Below, piece after piece: positions 6,958-15,963 of a stretch of 34,275 nucleotides of DNA (position 1 is the stretch's first letter; each line of letters begins with the position of its first letter). Made by a program: the position numbers and the translations under genes. The notes under the pieces are model-generated. The model saw only the letters and a program-made list of their open reading frames with translations. It was not told where the DNA came from and did not search any database. The DNA comes from Bryobacterales bacterium (GTDB taxonomy: Bacteria; Acidobacteriota; Terriglobia; Bryobacterales; Bryobacteraceae): NCBI GenBank assembly GCA_003162425.1, contig PMOK01000167.1, forward strand, positions 24,585 through 58,859, written 5' to 3'.

Positions 6958-7803
6958 TTATTTCGACTCGGGGGTGATTCCGCCGGCTGCTTTAGCGGCT
7001 TCCTTTTGCGCTTTCATCTTCTTGGTATCGAGCGCCTTTTGGACCCACACATCGGCCCTTTCCACGTCGGCCTTGTACTGCTCCGGTGTGTCGTCGAGAT
7101 CGGCTTTCTCGCGGATTAGCAGGTTCATGTAGGCCATGGCGTCATCGTAGTCCTTGTCGATCTGGAGCGCCTTGTCCAAATTCTTCATGCCGTCGTCGAC
7201 TACCGCGGCGTATTTCTCGTTCAGTTCGGCCTTGACCTTTTTGTCCTTGAGGGGGCCAGGCTCTTCCGGTTTCATGCCCAGGTCGGCGCGAGCCTTCATC
7301 CAGGCGGCGTACCACTTCACCCAGTCGATCACCGCCAGGCTGTAGAAGCCCTCTTTGTTTTGCGGATCGGCCGAGATGAGTTTCAAATACCACTCTTTGG
7401 AGTCGTCCAGTTTCTTCAGCTTCTGATCCAGATCCGGCATGCCCTGAGCTTGTTGGTAGCTCAAGGACGCAAGGGATGCCAACGCAGTGGTATCGTTGGG
7501 GTGGTTCTCAAGAACCTTGATAAACTCTTCCTTGGCCTCCTTGGCCAGTTGCATGTTGTCCGGCGACTCGGCCCCGGGGATGTATTGGCTCATGTAGGCC
7601 GTGGCGAGAAACAAGCGGCCGTTAATGTTGGTGGGATCCAGTTGGACCGCCTCCTTGAAGAACTCCACGGCGTCGGCGTACCTGGCACTTTTATAGGACT
7701 GAATGCCCTTGTTGAGCCGATCGCGCGACTTCAGTTTGTTGCACCCGGTGGTCGCGAGAAGCAGCACCCCGATGATGCCCAGTACGAATAATTTGCTCTT
7801 CAT
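6958..7803 (-). CDS. TPR-repeat lipoprotein, last gene of the ton cluster
   Basis: A 281-residue protein with a lipoprotein signal (MKSKLFVLGIIGVLLLATTGC, Cys21) followed by tetratricopeptide-like helices: KGIQSYKSARYADAVEFFKE, then EAVQLDPTNINGRLFLATAY, a second repeat around KEEFIKVLENHPNDTTALASLA, and a third around NLDKALQIDKDYDDAMAYMNL. It is probably anchored in a membrane facing the periplasm and acts as a protein-binding scaffold; its partner is unknown. The ATG at 7803 has a GAGGAC ribosome site and lies 6 nt after the second exbD, so the two are surely cotranscribed. That context suggests a role in envelope energy transduction, but a direct role is not shown. The C-terminus is rich in Lys and Ala. 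Confidence 0.85.
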   Translation of the reverse strand: MKSKLFVLGIIGVLLLATTGCNKLKSRDRLNKGIQSYKSARYADAVEFFKEAVQLDPTNINGRLFLATAYMSQYIPGAESPDNMQLAKEAKEEFIKVLENHPNDTTALASLASLSYQQAQGMPDLDQKLKKLDDSKEWYLKLISADPQNKEGFYSLAVIDWVKWYAAWMKARADLGMKPEEPGPLKDKKVKAELNEKYAAVVDDGMKNLDKALQIDKDYDDAMAYMNLLIREKADLDDTPEQYKADVERADVWVQKALDTKKMKAQKEAAKAAGGITPESK

Positions 7804-7809
7804 AGTCCT

Positions 7810-8238
7810 CTATTGACCGGCCTCAATCTTGGGGGTCATCAGACCGATCTTATCGATGGCCGCTCCCTTGGCGATGTCGATGGCCTTGGCCACGGTTTCA
7901 TATTCGAGATCCGGATCGGCCTTGACGAAAACGATCCGCTCGGCTCGGGTCTTGAAGATCTGCTCCAAGCGTGGCCCGAGTTTGTCTAGGTCGGTGTCCT
8001 CATTATTGAGGTGCATCCGTTTATCTTTGTCGATGATAATCACCACCGTTCGATCCTGATCGGGAGGCGGTGGTTTCAGCTTGTCGGGCGGTTGAGGCGC
8101 CAATGCTTCCAGACCGTGCGGCGTTAAAGGCGTGATGACCATGAAAATGATCAGCAGCACCAGCAACACGTCGATCAGCGGCGTCATGTTGATATCTGAT
8201 TTGGGTCCGCTCTGGTCCCCACCCACTGCCATTGACAT
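7810..8238 (-). CDS. exbD: ExbD/TolR-type proton-channel subunit (second copy)
   Basis: This 142-residue protein has a single N-terminal membrane helix and a periplasmic domain. The proton-conducting aspartate is Asp23 in NMTPLIDVLLVLLIIFMV, the hallmark of ExbD/TolR. A Pro-rich linker (PQPPDKLKPPPPDQD) follows, then the small periplasmic domain (VVIIIDKDKRMHLN and FVKADPDLEYETVAKAIDIA). It forms a complex with the ExbB-type protein to energise TonB. The start ATG has GAGGGAAC as ribosome site, which is the last unit of the tandem repeat at 8243-8356. A paralog lies immediately upstream; paired ExbD proteins are known in several phyla and may form heteromers. Confidence 0.93.
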   Translation of the reverse strand: MSMAVGGDQSGPKSDINMTPLIDVLLVLLIIFMVITPLTPHGLEALAPQPPDKLKPPPPDQDRTVVIIIDKDKRMHLNNEDTDLDKLGPRLEQIFKTRAERIVFVKADPDLEYETVAKAIDIAKGAAIDKIGLMTPKIEAGQ

Positions 8239-8242
8239 ATTA

Positions 8243-8356
8243 GTTCCCTCGTTCCTCAGTCACTAGTTCTTCGGTTCCTCGGTTCCTCGGTTCCTCCGTT
8301 CTTCCGTTCTTCCGTTCCCGAACCGATGAACTGAAGAACCGAAGAACTGAAGAACG
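8243..8356. repeat. 8-nt tandem-unit inverted array between the two exbD genes
   Basis: On the plus strand, units of the form GTTCnTCn repeat with 8-nt period from 8243 to 8317 (one 7-nt unit at 8259). They turn at GTTC-CC-GAAC (8314-8323) into complementary units GAACnGAn up to 8356. On the coding (minus) strand the pyrimidine arm follows the upstream exbD and the purine arm ends at the ribosome site of the next exbD. Confidence 0.85.
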
Positions 8357-8362
8357 CCTTTT

Positions 8363-8821
<459 letters not shown>

Positions 8822-8837
8822 ATCGAACTCCTTCTTA

Positions 8838-8885
8838 GGGTGAGGGCATGGACGGGATCGAATCCCGGCTCACACCCTCTCACCC
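8838..8885. repeat. Nested palindrome between exbB and exbD
   Basis: An outer imperfect stem GGGTGAGGG (8838-8846) with CCCTCTCACCC (8875-8885) encloses a perfect hairpin CGGGAT-CGA-ATCCCG (8853-8867). It lies in the 93-nt gap after exbB within the operon and might limit read-through or protect the upstream message. Confidence 0.5.
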
Positions 8886-8914
8886 GAACCAATTCAACTC
8901 GCTGACTCTCCAAT

Positions 8915-9643
8915 CTACTTAGAAACGGTCCGCTGCGTTCGCTTCAGGAAGTAGTCGATCAACTCCGAACTCGAGTTGCCCATCTCGACGTCGAACGCCT
9001 CAATCCGATTGGTGAAGTAGTTGTACATCCAAACTGCCGGGACGGCCACAAAGAGACCGACGGCGGTGGTTACCAGGGCTTCGGAAATACCGCCGGCGAC
9101 CGCGCCCAAGCCGGTAGACTTCTGCGTTGCGATGCCCTTGAACGCGTTGATGATGCCTACCACCGTTCCGAACAGTCCGACGAACGGTGAGGTAGAACCG
9201 ATGGTTGCGAGACTGCTGACGCCGCGCTTCAATTCGGCGTGGACGATAGCCTCGGCGCGTTCGAGAGCGCGCTTGGACGCCTCAATCTCTTCTCCGGAAA
9301 TATCCGAGCTCAATTGATGTGCCCGGAATTCCTGGAGCCCCGCCACTACAACTTTCGCCAGATGGCTCTTGCTATAGCGGTCGGCGATCTTGATGGCCTC
9401 ATCCAGCTTGCCTTCGCGCAGTGCGCCTGCAACGGCTGGAGCAAACTGCCGTGACTGCTTGCGTGCGCCGTTGTAGGCGATCAAGCGGTCGATCATGACA
9501 CCAATGGACCATGCGGACATGAGAAATAGCACGATCACAACAGTTCTGGCCGGCCACGCCATCACGCTCCACATGCTCATGGGGTCGAAACTCATGGGCT
9601 GATCCTGTAAGAGGAACGCCCAAACTTGCGATTGTAAAAACAT
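8915..9643 (-). CDS. exbB: ExbB/TolQ/MotA-type proton-channel protein
   Basis: A 242-residue inner-membrane protein with three predicted helices: an N-terminal one (VVIVLFLMSAWSIGVMID) and two after a cytoplasmic loop (STSPFVGLFGTVVGIINAF and ISEALVTTAVGLFVAVPAVW). The last two carry the MotA/TolQ/ExbB signature GLFGTVVGI and EALVTTAVGL. It forms the ring that conducts protons with ExbD and powers TonB. The start at 9643 has AGGAG about 9 nt upstream. It sits between tonB (26 nt upstream) and exbD, so the ExbB name is preferred over TolQ; with no tolA, tolB or pal nearby, a Tol role is less likely. Confidence 0.93.
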   Translation of the reverse strand: MFLQSQVWAFLLQDQPMSFDPMSMWSVMAWPARTVVIVLFLMSAWSIGVMIDRLIAYNGARKQSRQFAPAVAGALREGKLDEAIKIADRYSKSHLAKVVVAGLQEFRAHQLSSDISGEEIEASKRALERAEAIVHAELKRGVSSLATIGSTSPFVGLFGTVVGIINAFKGIATQKSTGLGAVAGGISEALVTTAVGLFVAVPAVWMYNYFTNRIEAFDVEMGNSSSELIDYFLKRTQRTVSK

Positions 9644-9669
9644 TCTGTTCTCCTGCGAGTTGAATTTGA

Positions 9670-10416
9670 CTACTGGCTCAACGTAAAATTCACATCAATC
9701 TGGGTGACCACTTCCACTGGTTCGCCATTGAGAAGCGTCGGTTTGTACTGCCACTGCGAAACGGCCGACCGGGCAGCTTCCACCAGCAGCGGATGGCCGC
9801 TCACCAACGTTAAATTCTGGATGGTGCCGTCTTTACCGATAATGGCGGTAAAGCGAACAGTACCCTGAATGCGGGCCTGCTTGGCCAGCGGCGGATACAC
9901 CGGCTGGGTTTTACGAATCAGGTTGGCGGCTTGCACTTGGCCGCCGACACGAATGCGCTGCGGCGTGGCCTCTTTTTTCTGCACGGAAGGCGGCGGAGCG
10001 GCGGTGGGCACCGCGCCGATAATTCCACCGATCACGCCACCCGGCGTTCCACCGGGGACGCCACCCGGAACACCGCCAACCACGCTGCCGGTGGACGGCG
10101 GAGGCAACTCTTCTTCTTTAATATTCGCGATCTCTCTCGGAATGGTTTTGGGCGCCATCAGTTTGCCGGCATCGAACTGGCGCGGAATCACCTTGACGAT
10201 CTTGGGCGGCGCCGGAGGTGGTGGAGGTGGTGGCGGAGGCGGTGGCGGCGGGGCCACCAGGAAGCTGGTGAGCGCGGCCCGTGGCAGCGTATCCGTAAAG
10301 ATCAGGGGTATCAAAACCAGCAGACCGATCAGCCCACACTGGCCGAGGAAGGAAAGCAACACCGTCCAAGGTTTGCGTGTCTTCGCGGTACCGTCTACGA
10401 AAGTTTGCTCAAACAT
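9670..10416 (-). CDS. tonB: TonB energy-transducing protein with poly-proline spacer
   Basis: This 248-residue protein has an N-terminal cytoplasmic tail and one membrane helix (VLLSFLGQCGLIGLLVLIPL). A run of 13 prolines begins at about residue 56, and a glycine-rich repeat (GGVPGGVPGGTPGGVIGG) lies in the middle. The C-terminal TonB domain (about 165-248) contains QPVYPPLAKQARIQGTVRF, GTIQNLTLVSGHPLL and AVSQWQYKPTLLNGEPV. It spans the periplasm and transfers energy from ExbBD to TonB-dependent receptors; the receptor at 1269 is a plausible client. The start ATG has AGAGGTG upstream. It begins 74 nt after secF, in the same orientation. Confidence 0.95.
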   Translation of the reverse strand: MFEQTFVDGTAKTRKPWTVLLSFLGQCGLIGLLVLIPLIFTDTLPRAALTSFLVAPPPPPPPPPPPPPAPPKIVKVIPRQFDAGKLMAPKTIPREIANIKEEELPPPSTGSVVGGVPGGVPGGTPGGVIGGIIGAVPTAAPPPSVQKKEATPQRIRVGGQVQAANLIRKTQPVYPPLAKQARIQGTVRFTAIIGKDGTIQNLTLVSGHPLLVEAARSAVSQWQYKPTLLNGEPVEVVTQIDVNFTLSQ

Positions 10417-10490
10417 GTGTCACCTCTTCCCAAAAGTTCCACTGCCTCGCGCGATGGCGCAGAAATCATCATACTACCTCTTGCGCTCTC

Positions 10491-11729
10491 CTACTTGACC
10501 TTCGCCGTGCCTCTCCGTGCACTCCCTGGCGTTGAGCCGGCCGGCGTCGTGCCGGGCTTAGTTGCGCTCGGCTTCGGCGCTACTGGCGCTATCCCCGCTG
10601 GCCCCTTACGCCCCTCCAGGAAATTATGCCAGAAGATCAGGATGGGGCTAGCTACAAACACAGATGAATAAGTACCAACGATAATGCCACAGACCAGCGC
10701 GAAAGAGAAGCCGTTTAGTACTTGGCCGCCGAACAGAAACAGGGCTAAGGCCGTCAGCAGCGTGAGACCTGAAGTTAAGACGGTCCGGCTCAGCGTCTGA
10801 TTCACACTGCGGTTCACCAGCGGCTCCATCGCTTCGCGGCGTAGGATCTTTAAATTTTCTCGAATGCGGTCGAAGGTGACGATGGTATCGTTCATCGAAT
10901 ATCCGACCAGCGTGAGCAGCGCCGCCACCACGGTCAGCGAAATCTCTTTGTTGAACAGCGAGAACAGGCCGAGCGTGATGATGGTGTCGTGGAAAACCGC
11001 TATCACGGCCGCGGCTCCATAGATCCATTCGAACCGGAACGCGATGTAGACCAGCATCCCACCTAGTGCGTATAGAACTGCCAGTATAGCTTTGCGCTGC
11101 AGCTCGGCGCCAATCTTGGGCCCTACCACTTCGGTCCCGATGACGGCGAACGACTCCGGATAAGTGGCCTGCTTGAGGACGTTCAGAACTTGCGGCGTGA
11201 CGCCGGCCACGGAGGATAGCTCGTCCAGATTGCGGATCAGACCGGAATGGCTGGTGCGATAGTCAATGATGTTCTTGGCCAGATCGTGCAGGGATTGGTC
11301 CGTCGTGGGGACGCTGGCGGCTTGCAGCGGATCGCGCAGGTGTTCGGCCAGCGCATCCACACCTCCGGAGTTGACATTGTACTTGCCGTTGGCAGGTTGT
11401 CCGAAAGCGGCGGCCAGGCTGTCTATGATGGTCTGGCGGGCTGCGCCCTCCTGGACGTCAGTGCCGATAATATCGTTGGGCTTACCGTATTGTTCCTGCA
11501 CTTCCACTTGCGGCAGTTTTCCTGAGAGCGCAGCGCGCACTTTATCCACGGGCGGACGCTGGGCGAAAGTTACCGTGACCAGTGCACCCCCACGAAAATC
11601 AATACCATAGCGCGGTCCACCCCTTAGTCCCAAGCTCACCAAGCCGGCCGCTGTGAGAATGAGGGACAGGATGATGAAGGGCCATTTCTTGCCCAAAAAG
11701 TCGTAGTCTGTATGTCCAAATAATTCCAT
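10491..11729 (-). CDS. secF: Protein translocase subunit SecF with enlarged periplasmic domain
   Basis: SecF works with SecD as a proton-driven motor that pulls exported proteins through SecYEG. Family marks are YGIDFRGGALV (42-52), IGTEVVGPKIGAEL (197-210), FRFEWIYGAA, FHDTIITLG, GYSMNDTIVTFDRIREN (276-292) and LFGGQVLNGFSFAL. The protein has 412 residues, against about 310-320 in E. coli. The excess includes an insertion (about 112-193) in the first periplasmic domain; its part NIIDYRTSHSGLIRNLDELS plus SVAGVTPQVLNVL resembles a ComEA-type helix-hairpin-helix unit. The C-terminal tail is rich in Pro, Ala, Lys and Thr. ATG 11729 is chosen because MELFGHTDYDFLGKKW is the usual SecF N-terminus; an ATG at 11774 would add 15 residues. 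Confidence 0.93.
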   Translation of the reverse strand: MELFGHTDYDFLGKKWPFIILSLILTAAGLVSLGLRGGPRYGIDFRGGALVTVTFAQRPPVDKVRAALSGKLPQVEVQEQYGKPNDIIGTDVQEGAARQTIIDSLAAAFGQPANGKYNVNSGGVDALAEHLRDPLQAASVPTTDQSLHDLAKNIIDYRTSHSGLIRNLDELSSVAGVTPQVLNVLKQATYPESFAVIGTEVVGPKIGAELQRKAILAVLYALGGMLVYIAFRFEWIYGAAAVIAVFHDTIITLGLFSLFNKEISLTVVAALLTLVGYSMNDTIVTFDRIRENLKILRREAMEPLVNRSVNQTLSRTVLTSGLTLLTALALFLFGGQVLNGFSFALVCGIIVGTYSSVFVASPILIFWHNFLEGRKGPAGIAPVAPKPSATKPGTTPAGSTPGSARRGTAKVK

Positions 11730-11784
11730 GTAGCCAATCGTAGCGCCGGCATTAAGTCGTTTAGACACCGGCAAGCGGGTTAGA

Positions 11785-11867
11785 GTTCCCGCACTTCCCT
11801 AAGTTCTGGTTCCTTAGCTTCCTGGTTCCGAACCGAAGAACCGATCAACTGAAGAACCGATGAACCG
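11785..11867. repeat. 8-nt tandem-unit inverted array between secD and secF
   Basis: Plus-strand pyrimidine units (GTTCTG, GTTCCTTA, GCTTCCTG) meet purine units GAACCGAA, GAACCGAT, CAACTGAA, GAACCGAT and GAACCG (11830-11867) at the palindrome GGTTC-C-GAACC (11824-11834). The units match those of the exbD array at 8243-8356. The pyrimidine side becomes irregular towards 11785. The array ends 1 nt before the complement of the secD stop codon. Confidence 0.8.
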
Positions 11868-11868
11868 T

Positions 11869-13482
11869 TTAGATGCTCAAAGCCGTCACCTGTTGTTTTC
11901 CGGACAGCTCAAAATCGAAAATCGTCTTGGACACAAAGACCGCCGTGAAAAGATTAGCGATCAGGCCGATAACCAGGGTCACTGCAAAGCCCTTCACCGG
12001 TCCGGTACCAAAGATAAACAGAAACGCACAAGATACCACGGTGGTGACGTGCGTGTCGATAATTGTTAGAAAGGCTTTGCTAAAGCCTGCATCCACGGCC
12101 GCCACCACCGCCTTACCGGTGCGGAGCTCTTCGCGAATGCGCTCAAAAATAAGCACGTTGCTATCCACCGCCATACCGATGGTCAAGATGACGCCGGCAA
12201 TGCCAGGCAAAGTAAGGGTGGCGTCGAAATAACTCAGCGCCGCTATCAGAATCACGGCGTTCAGCACCAGGGCCAGTGTAGCGTTAATGCCGGAGCGCCG
12301 GTAGTAGAACAGCATAAAGCCAATCACGGCGATCAGACCAGCGGTGCCCGCCCGGAAGCCTTCCTTAATGGAGTCTGCCCCCAGTGACGGACCGACGGTC
12401 CTCTCTTCCAGAATCACCATGCTGGCAGGCAGGGAACCAGCCCTCAGGTTCAAACCGAGGTCGGCGGCCTCTTCTTGGGTGGCGGCGCCAGTGATGCGGC
12501 CACTGTCCGAGATGCGGCTCTGGATAGTGGGTGCGCTGATCACCTGGCCGTCCACCACGATGGCCGCTCGATTGCCTATGTTGGCTTCCGTATAGCGGGC
12601 GAAGCGTTTGGCGGCATCCTGGGAAAGCACGAAGTTCGTCTCCCAGCGGCCCACTTCGCCCTGAGAGGCGTGAGCGTCGCGAATATCAGTCCCGCGTACT
12701 ATCGGGCTGCGTCCCACCAAATACCAGGCCTGTTGGCCACCGCGGGGCAGCGAGGGCACTAATTTCGTATTGAGCGGCATGATGCCGCCGTGTTTCGAGA
12801 GCGCTTCCTCTTTGCTCTGGAACGGGCCGTCCTTCACTTCATCCCATTCGAGAACAGCTTGCGTTTGCAAAACCTGCTTGACGTGAGCCGAATCGTCGAC
12901 GCCGGGGAGCTGAATCAGCAGGTCCGCCTCGGCATCACTCCGCCCAGTGGGCTGCACCGACGATTCCGCCAACCCGAGACCATTGATCTTACGCTCGATG
13001 GTGCCCATGGTCTGGGTCATAGTGTCGTGCTTCAGCTTCAACGCCTCGGTGGGCTTCATGGTCAGCTTATAGTCGGTCGAATTGACGGCCAGCAGGTTCC
13101 ATTCGCCGTATGACTCGCTAATGGCGCTCCGCAGAGCGCTGCTTTTGGCGAGCGGGACTCCCTTGATGTCCACCTCGATCTTGTCGGCGTCCTGGAGCGT
13201 GGCGGGCTCGTTCCGGGTCATGTCCGAGTAATCGATGTTGTCCTTCTTCAGCTCATCTTTTAGCCGCTCAATGGTGGTGTCGGCGAAAGCCTTGAACGCG
13301 TCTTGGAGCTGGACTTCCATAACCAACTGCGTTCCACCTCTCAGGTCGAGACCGAGACGTATATTCTTTCTCCAGTTGGCGATCAGCTCGTCTTTGGACT
13401 TGGGAACGCCGACAATTCCGTAGATACAGATCAGAATCACCGCGACGATGATGCCGGCCTTGATTTTGATGTTGCGTTTCAT
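11869..13482 (-). CDS. secD: Protein translocase subunit SecD
   Basis: This is a 537-residue SecD with an N-terminal membrane helix (IIVAVILICIYGIVGV), the periplasmic motif IRLGLDLRGGTQLVMEV, a P1 head region with LLIQLPGVDD, and five C-terminal helices with AVDSNVLIFERIREE, TVVSCAFLFIFGTGPVKGFA and LVIGLIANLFTAVFVSK. It pairs with SecF and YajC to drive late steps of Sec export by the proton gradient. The length is within the bacterial range. Start ATG 13482 has a weak ribosome site (TTGGA). yajC lies upstream and secF downstream, the usual order; both gaps hold tandem-unit hairpins (13491-13566 and 11785-11867). Confidence 0.96.
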   Translation of the reverse strand: MKRNIKIKAGIIVAVILICIYGIVGVPKSKDELIANWRKNIRLGLDLRGGTQLVMEVQLQDAFKAFADTTIERLKDELKKDNIDYSDMTRNEPATLQDADKIEVDIKGVPLAKSSALRSAISESYGEWNLLAVNSTDYKLTMKPTEALKLKHDTMTQTMGTIERKINGLGLAESSVQPTGRSDAEADLLIQLPGVDDSAHVKQVLQTQAVLEWDEVKDGPFQSKEEALSKHGGIMPLNTKLVPSLPRGGQQAWYLVGRSPIVRGTDIRDAHASQGEVGRWETNFVLSQDAAKRFARYTEANIGNRAAIVVDGQVISAPTIQSRISDSGRITGAATQEEAADLGLNLRAGSLPASMVILEERTVGPSLGADSIKEGFRAGTAGLIAVIGFMLFYYRRSGINATLALVLNAVILIAALSYFDATLTLPGIAGVILTIGMAVDSNVLIFERIREELRTGKAVVAAVDAGFSKAFLTIIDTHVTTVVSCAFLFIFGTGPVKGFAVTLVIGLIANLFTAVFVSKTIFDFELSGKQQVTALSI

Positions 13483-13490
13483 TCCAATTG

Positions 13491-13566
13491 CGTTTCTCGT
13501 TCCTCGTTTCTCGTTTCTCGTTCAAGACGCTCAATGGTCCTAACGAGAAACGAGAAACGAGAAACG
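13491..13566. repeat. 7-nt tandem-unit inverted array between yajC and secD
   Basis: Units CGTTTCT/CGTTCCT repeat with 7-nt period from 13491 to 13523. After an 18-nt loop, the complement AACGAGA repeats three times plus AACG (13542-13566). On the coding strand the pyrimidine arm follows yajC and the purine arm ends about 8 nt before the secD start codon. It has the same architecture as the 8-nt arrays but different unit length and sequence. Confidence 0.85.
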
Positions 13567-13570
13567 GTTT

Positions 13571-13879
13571 TTAAGTTTTTTCTGTCACCAGACCCGACAC
13601 GGCGCTTCGTGCCACTTGCAGCTTCACGTTGTCCGGCTTTACCCGTAGTATCAGGGTATCATCATTATTGATGCTTACAATCGTCCCGACAATCCCCCCC
13701 GTCGTCGTTACCACGCTCCCGTTCTGAAGGTCCTTCAGCATCTGCGCCTGCTGCTTTTTCTGCCGTTGCATCGGCATGAAAACCAGCAGATAGAAGATGG
13801 CGACGATCACCAGAAGGGGCAGGAAACCAATGATGGGATTCGAGCTGGGCTGCTGTAGCAAGAGGCTGAAGAATGTCAT
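13571..13879 (-). CDS. yajC: Preprotein translocase subunit YajC
   Basis: The protein has 102 residues and a single membrane helix (IIGFLPLLVIVAIFYLLVF), followed by the classic FMPMQRQKKQQAQMLKDLQ and a small basic domain with NGSVVTTTGGIVGTIVSIN. YajC associates with SecDF in Sec export. ATG 13879 is chosen; an in-frame GTG two codons upstream (13885) is an alternative. It sits between tgt and secD, the conserved tgt-yajC-secD-secF order of many bacteria. The 81-nt gap to tgt shows no obvious signal. Confidence 0.94.
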   Translation of the reverse strand: MTFFSLLLQQPSSNPIIGFLPLLVIVAIFYLLVFMPMQRQKKQQAQMLKDLQNGSVVTTTGGIVGTIVSINNDDTLILRVKPDNVKLQVARSAVSGLVTEKT

Positions 13880-13966
13880 TTTCACCGATGATCGTTCCGA
13901 TTTATGATACCGCCTGGACTGCTCAAGTTAAAGGGAAAACGGGTACGGCAGGGTACTGATACACGT

Positions 13967-15247
<1,281 letters not shown>

Positions 15248-15253
15248 AAAGGC

Positions 15254-15517
15254 ATGGCGCTCGCTCATTCCAAAGTCACCTCGCAAGGGCAGATTTCAGT
15301 TCCCGCCGGCGTTCGCCGAAAGCTCGGCATTGGCCCCGGATCCATCCTGGAATGGGACCAGGAGGGAGATAAAATCGTGGTAAGGCGATCAGCTCGATTC
15401 ACATCCGAGGACGTTCATCGGGCATTGTTTCCAAAGAAGGCACCCACACCCCGCACTGTCGATGAAATGAAGGAGGGCATAAGGCGTAGGGTCCGGGAAC
15501 GTTATGCGCGCCGTTGA
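15254..15517 (+). CDS. vapB: AbrB/SpoVT-fold antitoxin (VapB-type)
   Basis: This 87-residue protein has an N-terminal swapped-hairpin AbrB domain (about residues 5-47: SKVTSQGQISVPAGVRRKLG, then GPGSILEWDQEGDKIVVRR). The DNA-binding domain is followed by a charged C-terminal tail (DEMKEGIRRRVRERYARR) that would wrap around and inhibit the toxin. It overlaps the PIN-domain gene by 14 nt, the usual antitoxin-first order. The ATG at 15254 has no good ribosome site, and a palindrome with a -10-like hexamer sits directly before it. The assignment to the VapB/AbrB group is strong; partner specificity is inferred from adjacency. Confidence 0.9.
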   Translation: MALAHSKVTSQGQISVPAGVRRKLGIGPGSILEWDQEGDKIVVRRSARFTSEDVHRALFPKKAPTPRTVDEMKEGIRRRVRERYARR

Positions 15518-15884
15518 CACCAACGTTCTGGTCCGGCTCATCACGCGGGACGATCCGCGCCAGGTTGCTTCCGCCGAAGTCTTCGTCAAACCCGGCGCTT
15601 GGGTATCGATCCTTGCTCTCGCGGAAGCCACCTGGGTGCTCGCCACTGTGTACGAGCGTAATTCCGCCGAGCTCGCCACGGCCATCGAAGTGCTGCTCAA
15701 TCATAACGAGCTGGTATTGCAGGACTCTGATGTCGTGGCGGCCGCTCTTGAACTCTTCCGCGCCCGGCCATCGTTAGGTTTTTCCGATTGCCTTATGCTG
15801 CATATTGCCCAGAAAGCCGGCCACCTCCCGCTTGGCACGTTTGATCGGAATTTGGGGCGAACAGCCGGGACTACGAAGCTATAG
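15504..15884 (+). CDS. vapC: PIN-domain ribonuclease toxin (VapC-type)
   Basis: This is a 126-residue PIN domain with a full set of acidic metal-binding residues: Asp5 (AVDTNVLVRL), Glu41 (LALAEATWVL), Asp95 (LGFSDCLMLH) and Asp114 (GTFDRNLG). PIN toxins are Mg-dependent endoribonucleases, many of which cut tRNA or rRNA loops; the target here is unknown. The ATG at 15504 lies within the antitoxin gene, so translation is coupled. The length is typical and nothing is truncated, so the pair looks intact. It stands between the tgt/Sec cluster and the HtrA-like genes, with no other sign of a mobile island. Confidence 0.92.
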   Translation: MRAVDTNVLVRLITRDDPRQVASAEVFVKPGAWVSILALAEATWVLATVYERNSAELATAIEVLLNHNELVLQDSDVVAAALELFRARPSLGFSDCLMLHIAQKAGHLPLGTFDRNLGRTAGTTKL

Positions 15885-15963
15885 CGCCATCACTCCATCC
15901 GCTGATCTCATCTCATCCTTTTTTCCGATGCGCCACCGCCTTCCGGTACCGCATGCTGGATTC

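Noticed and set aside
8243..8356. Regular short repeats considered as a CRISPR array.
   Set aside because: Units are 8 nt with no spacers, and the array inverts at its centre; no cas genes are present.
8853..8867. GGGATCGAATCCC resembles a tRNA T-arm.
   Set aside because: No acceptor, D or anticodon arms surround it, and the TTC of a T-loop is ATC here; it is a simple hairpin in a repeat.
10213..10256. Low-complexity GGT/GGC tract as a possible structural DNA element.
   Set aside because: It is the codon run for the 13-proline spacer of TonB, a normal feature of the family.
13542..13582. Rho-independent terminator on the plus strand (hairpin followed by T-runs).
   Set aside because: All genes here are on the minus strand, and the T-runs belong to the gap and end of yajC; the hairpin is explained by the 7-nt array.
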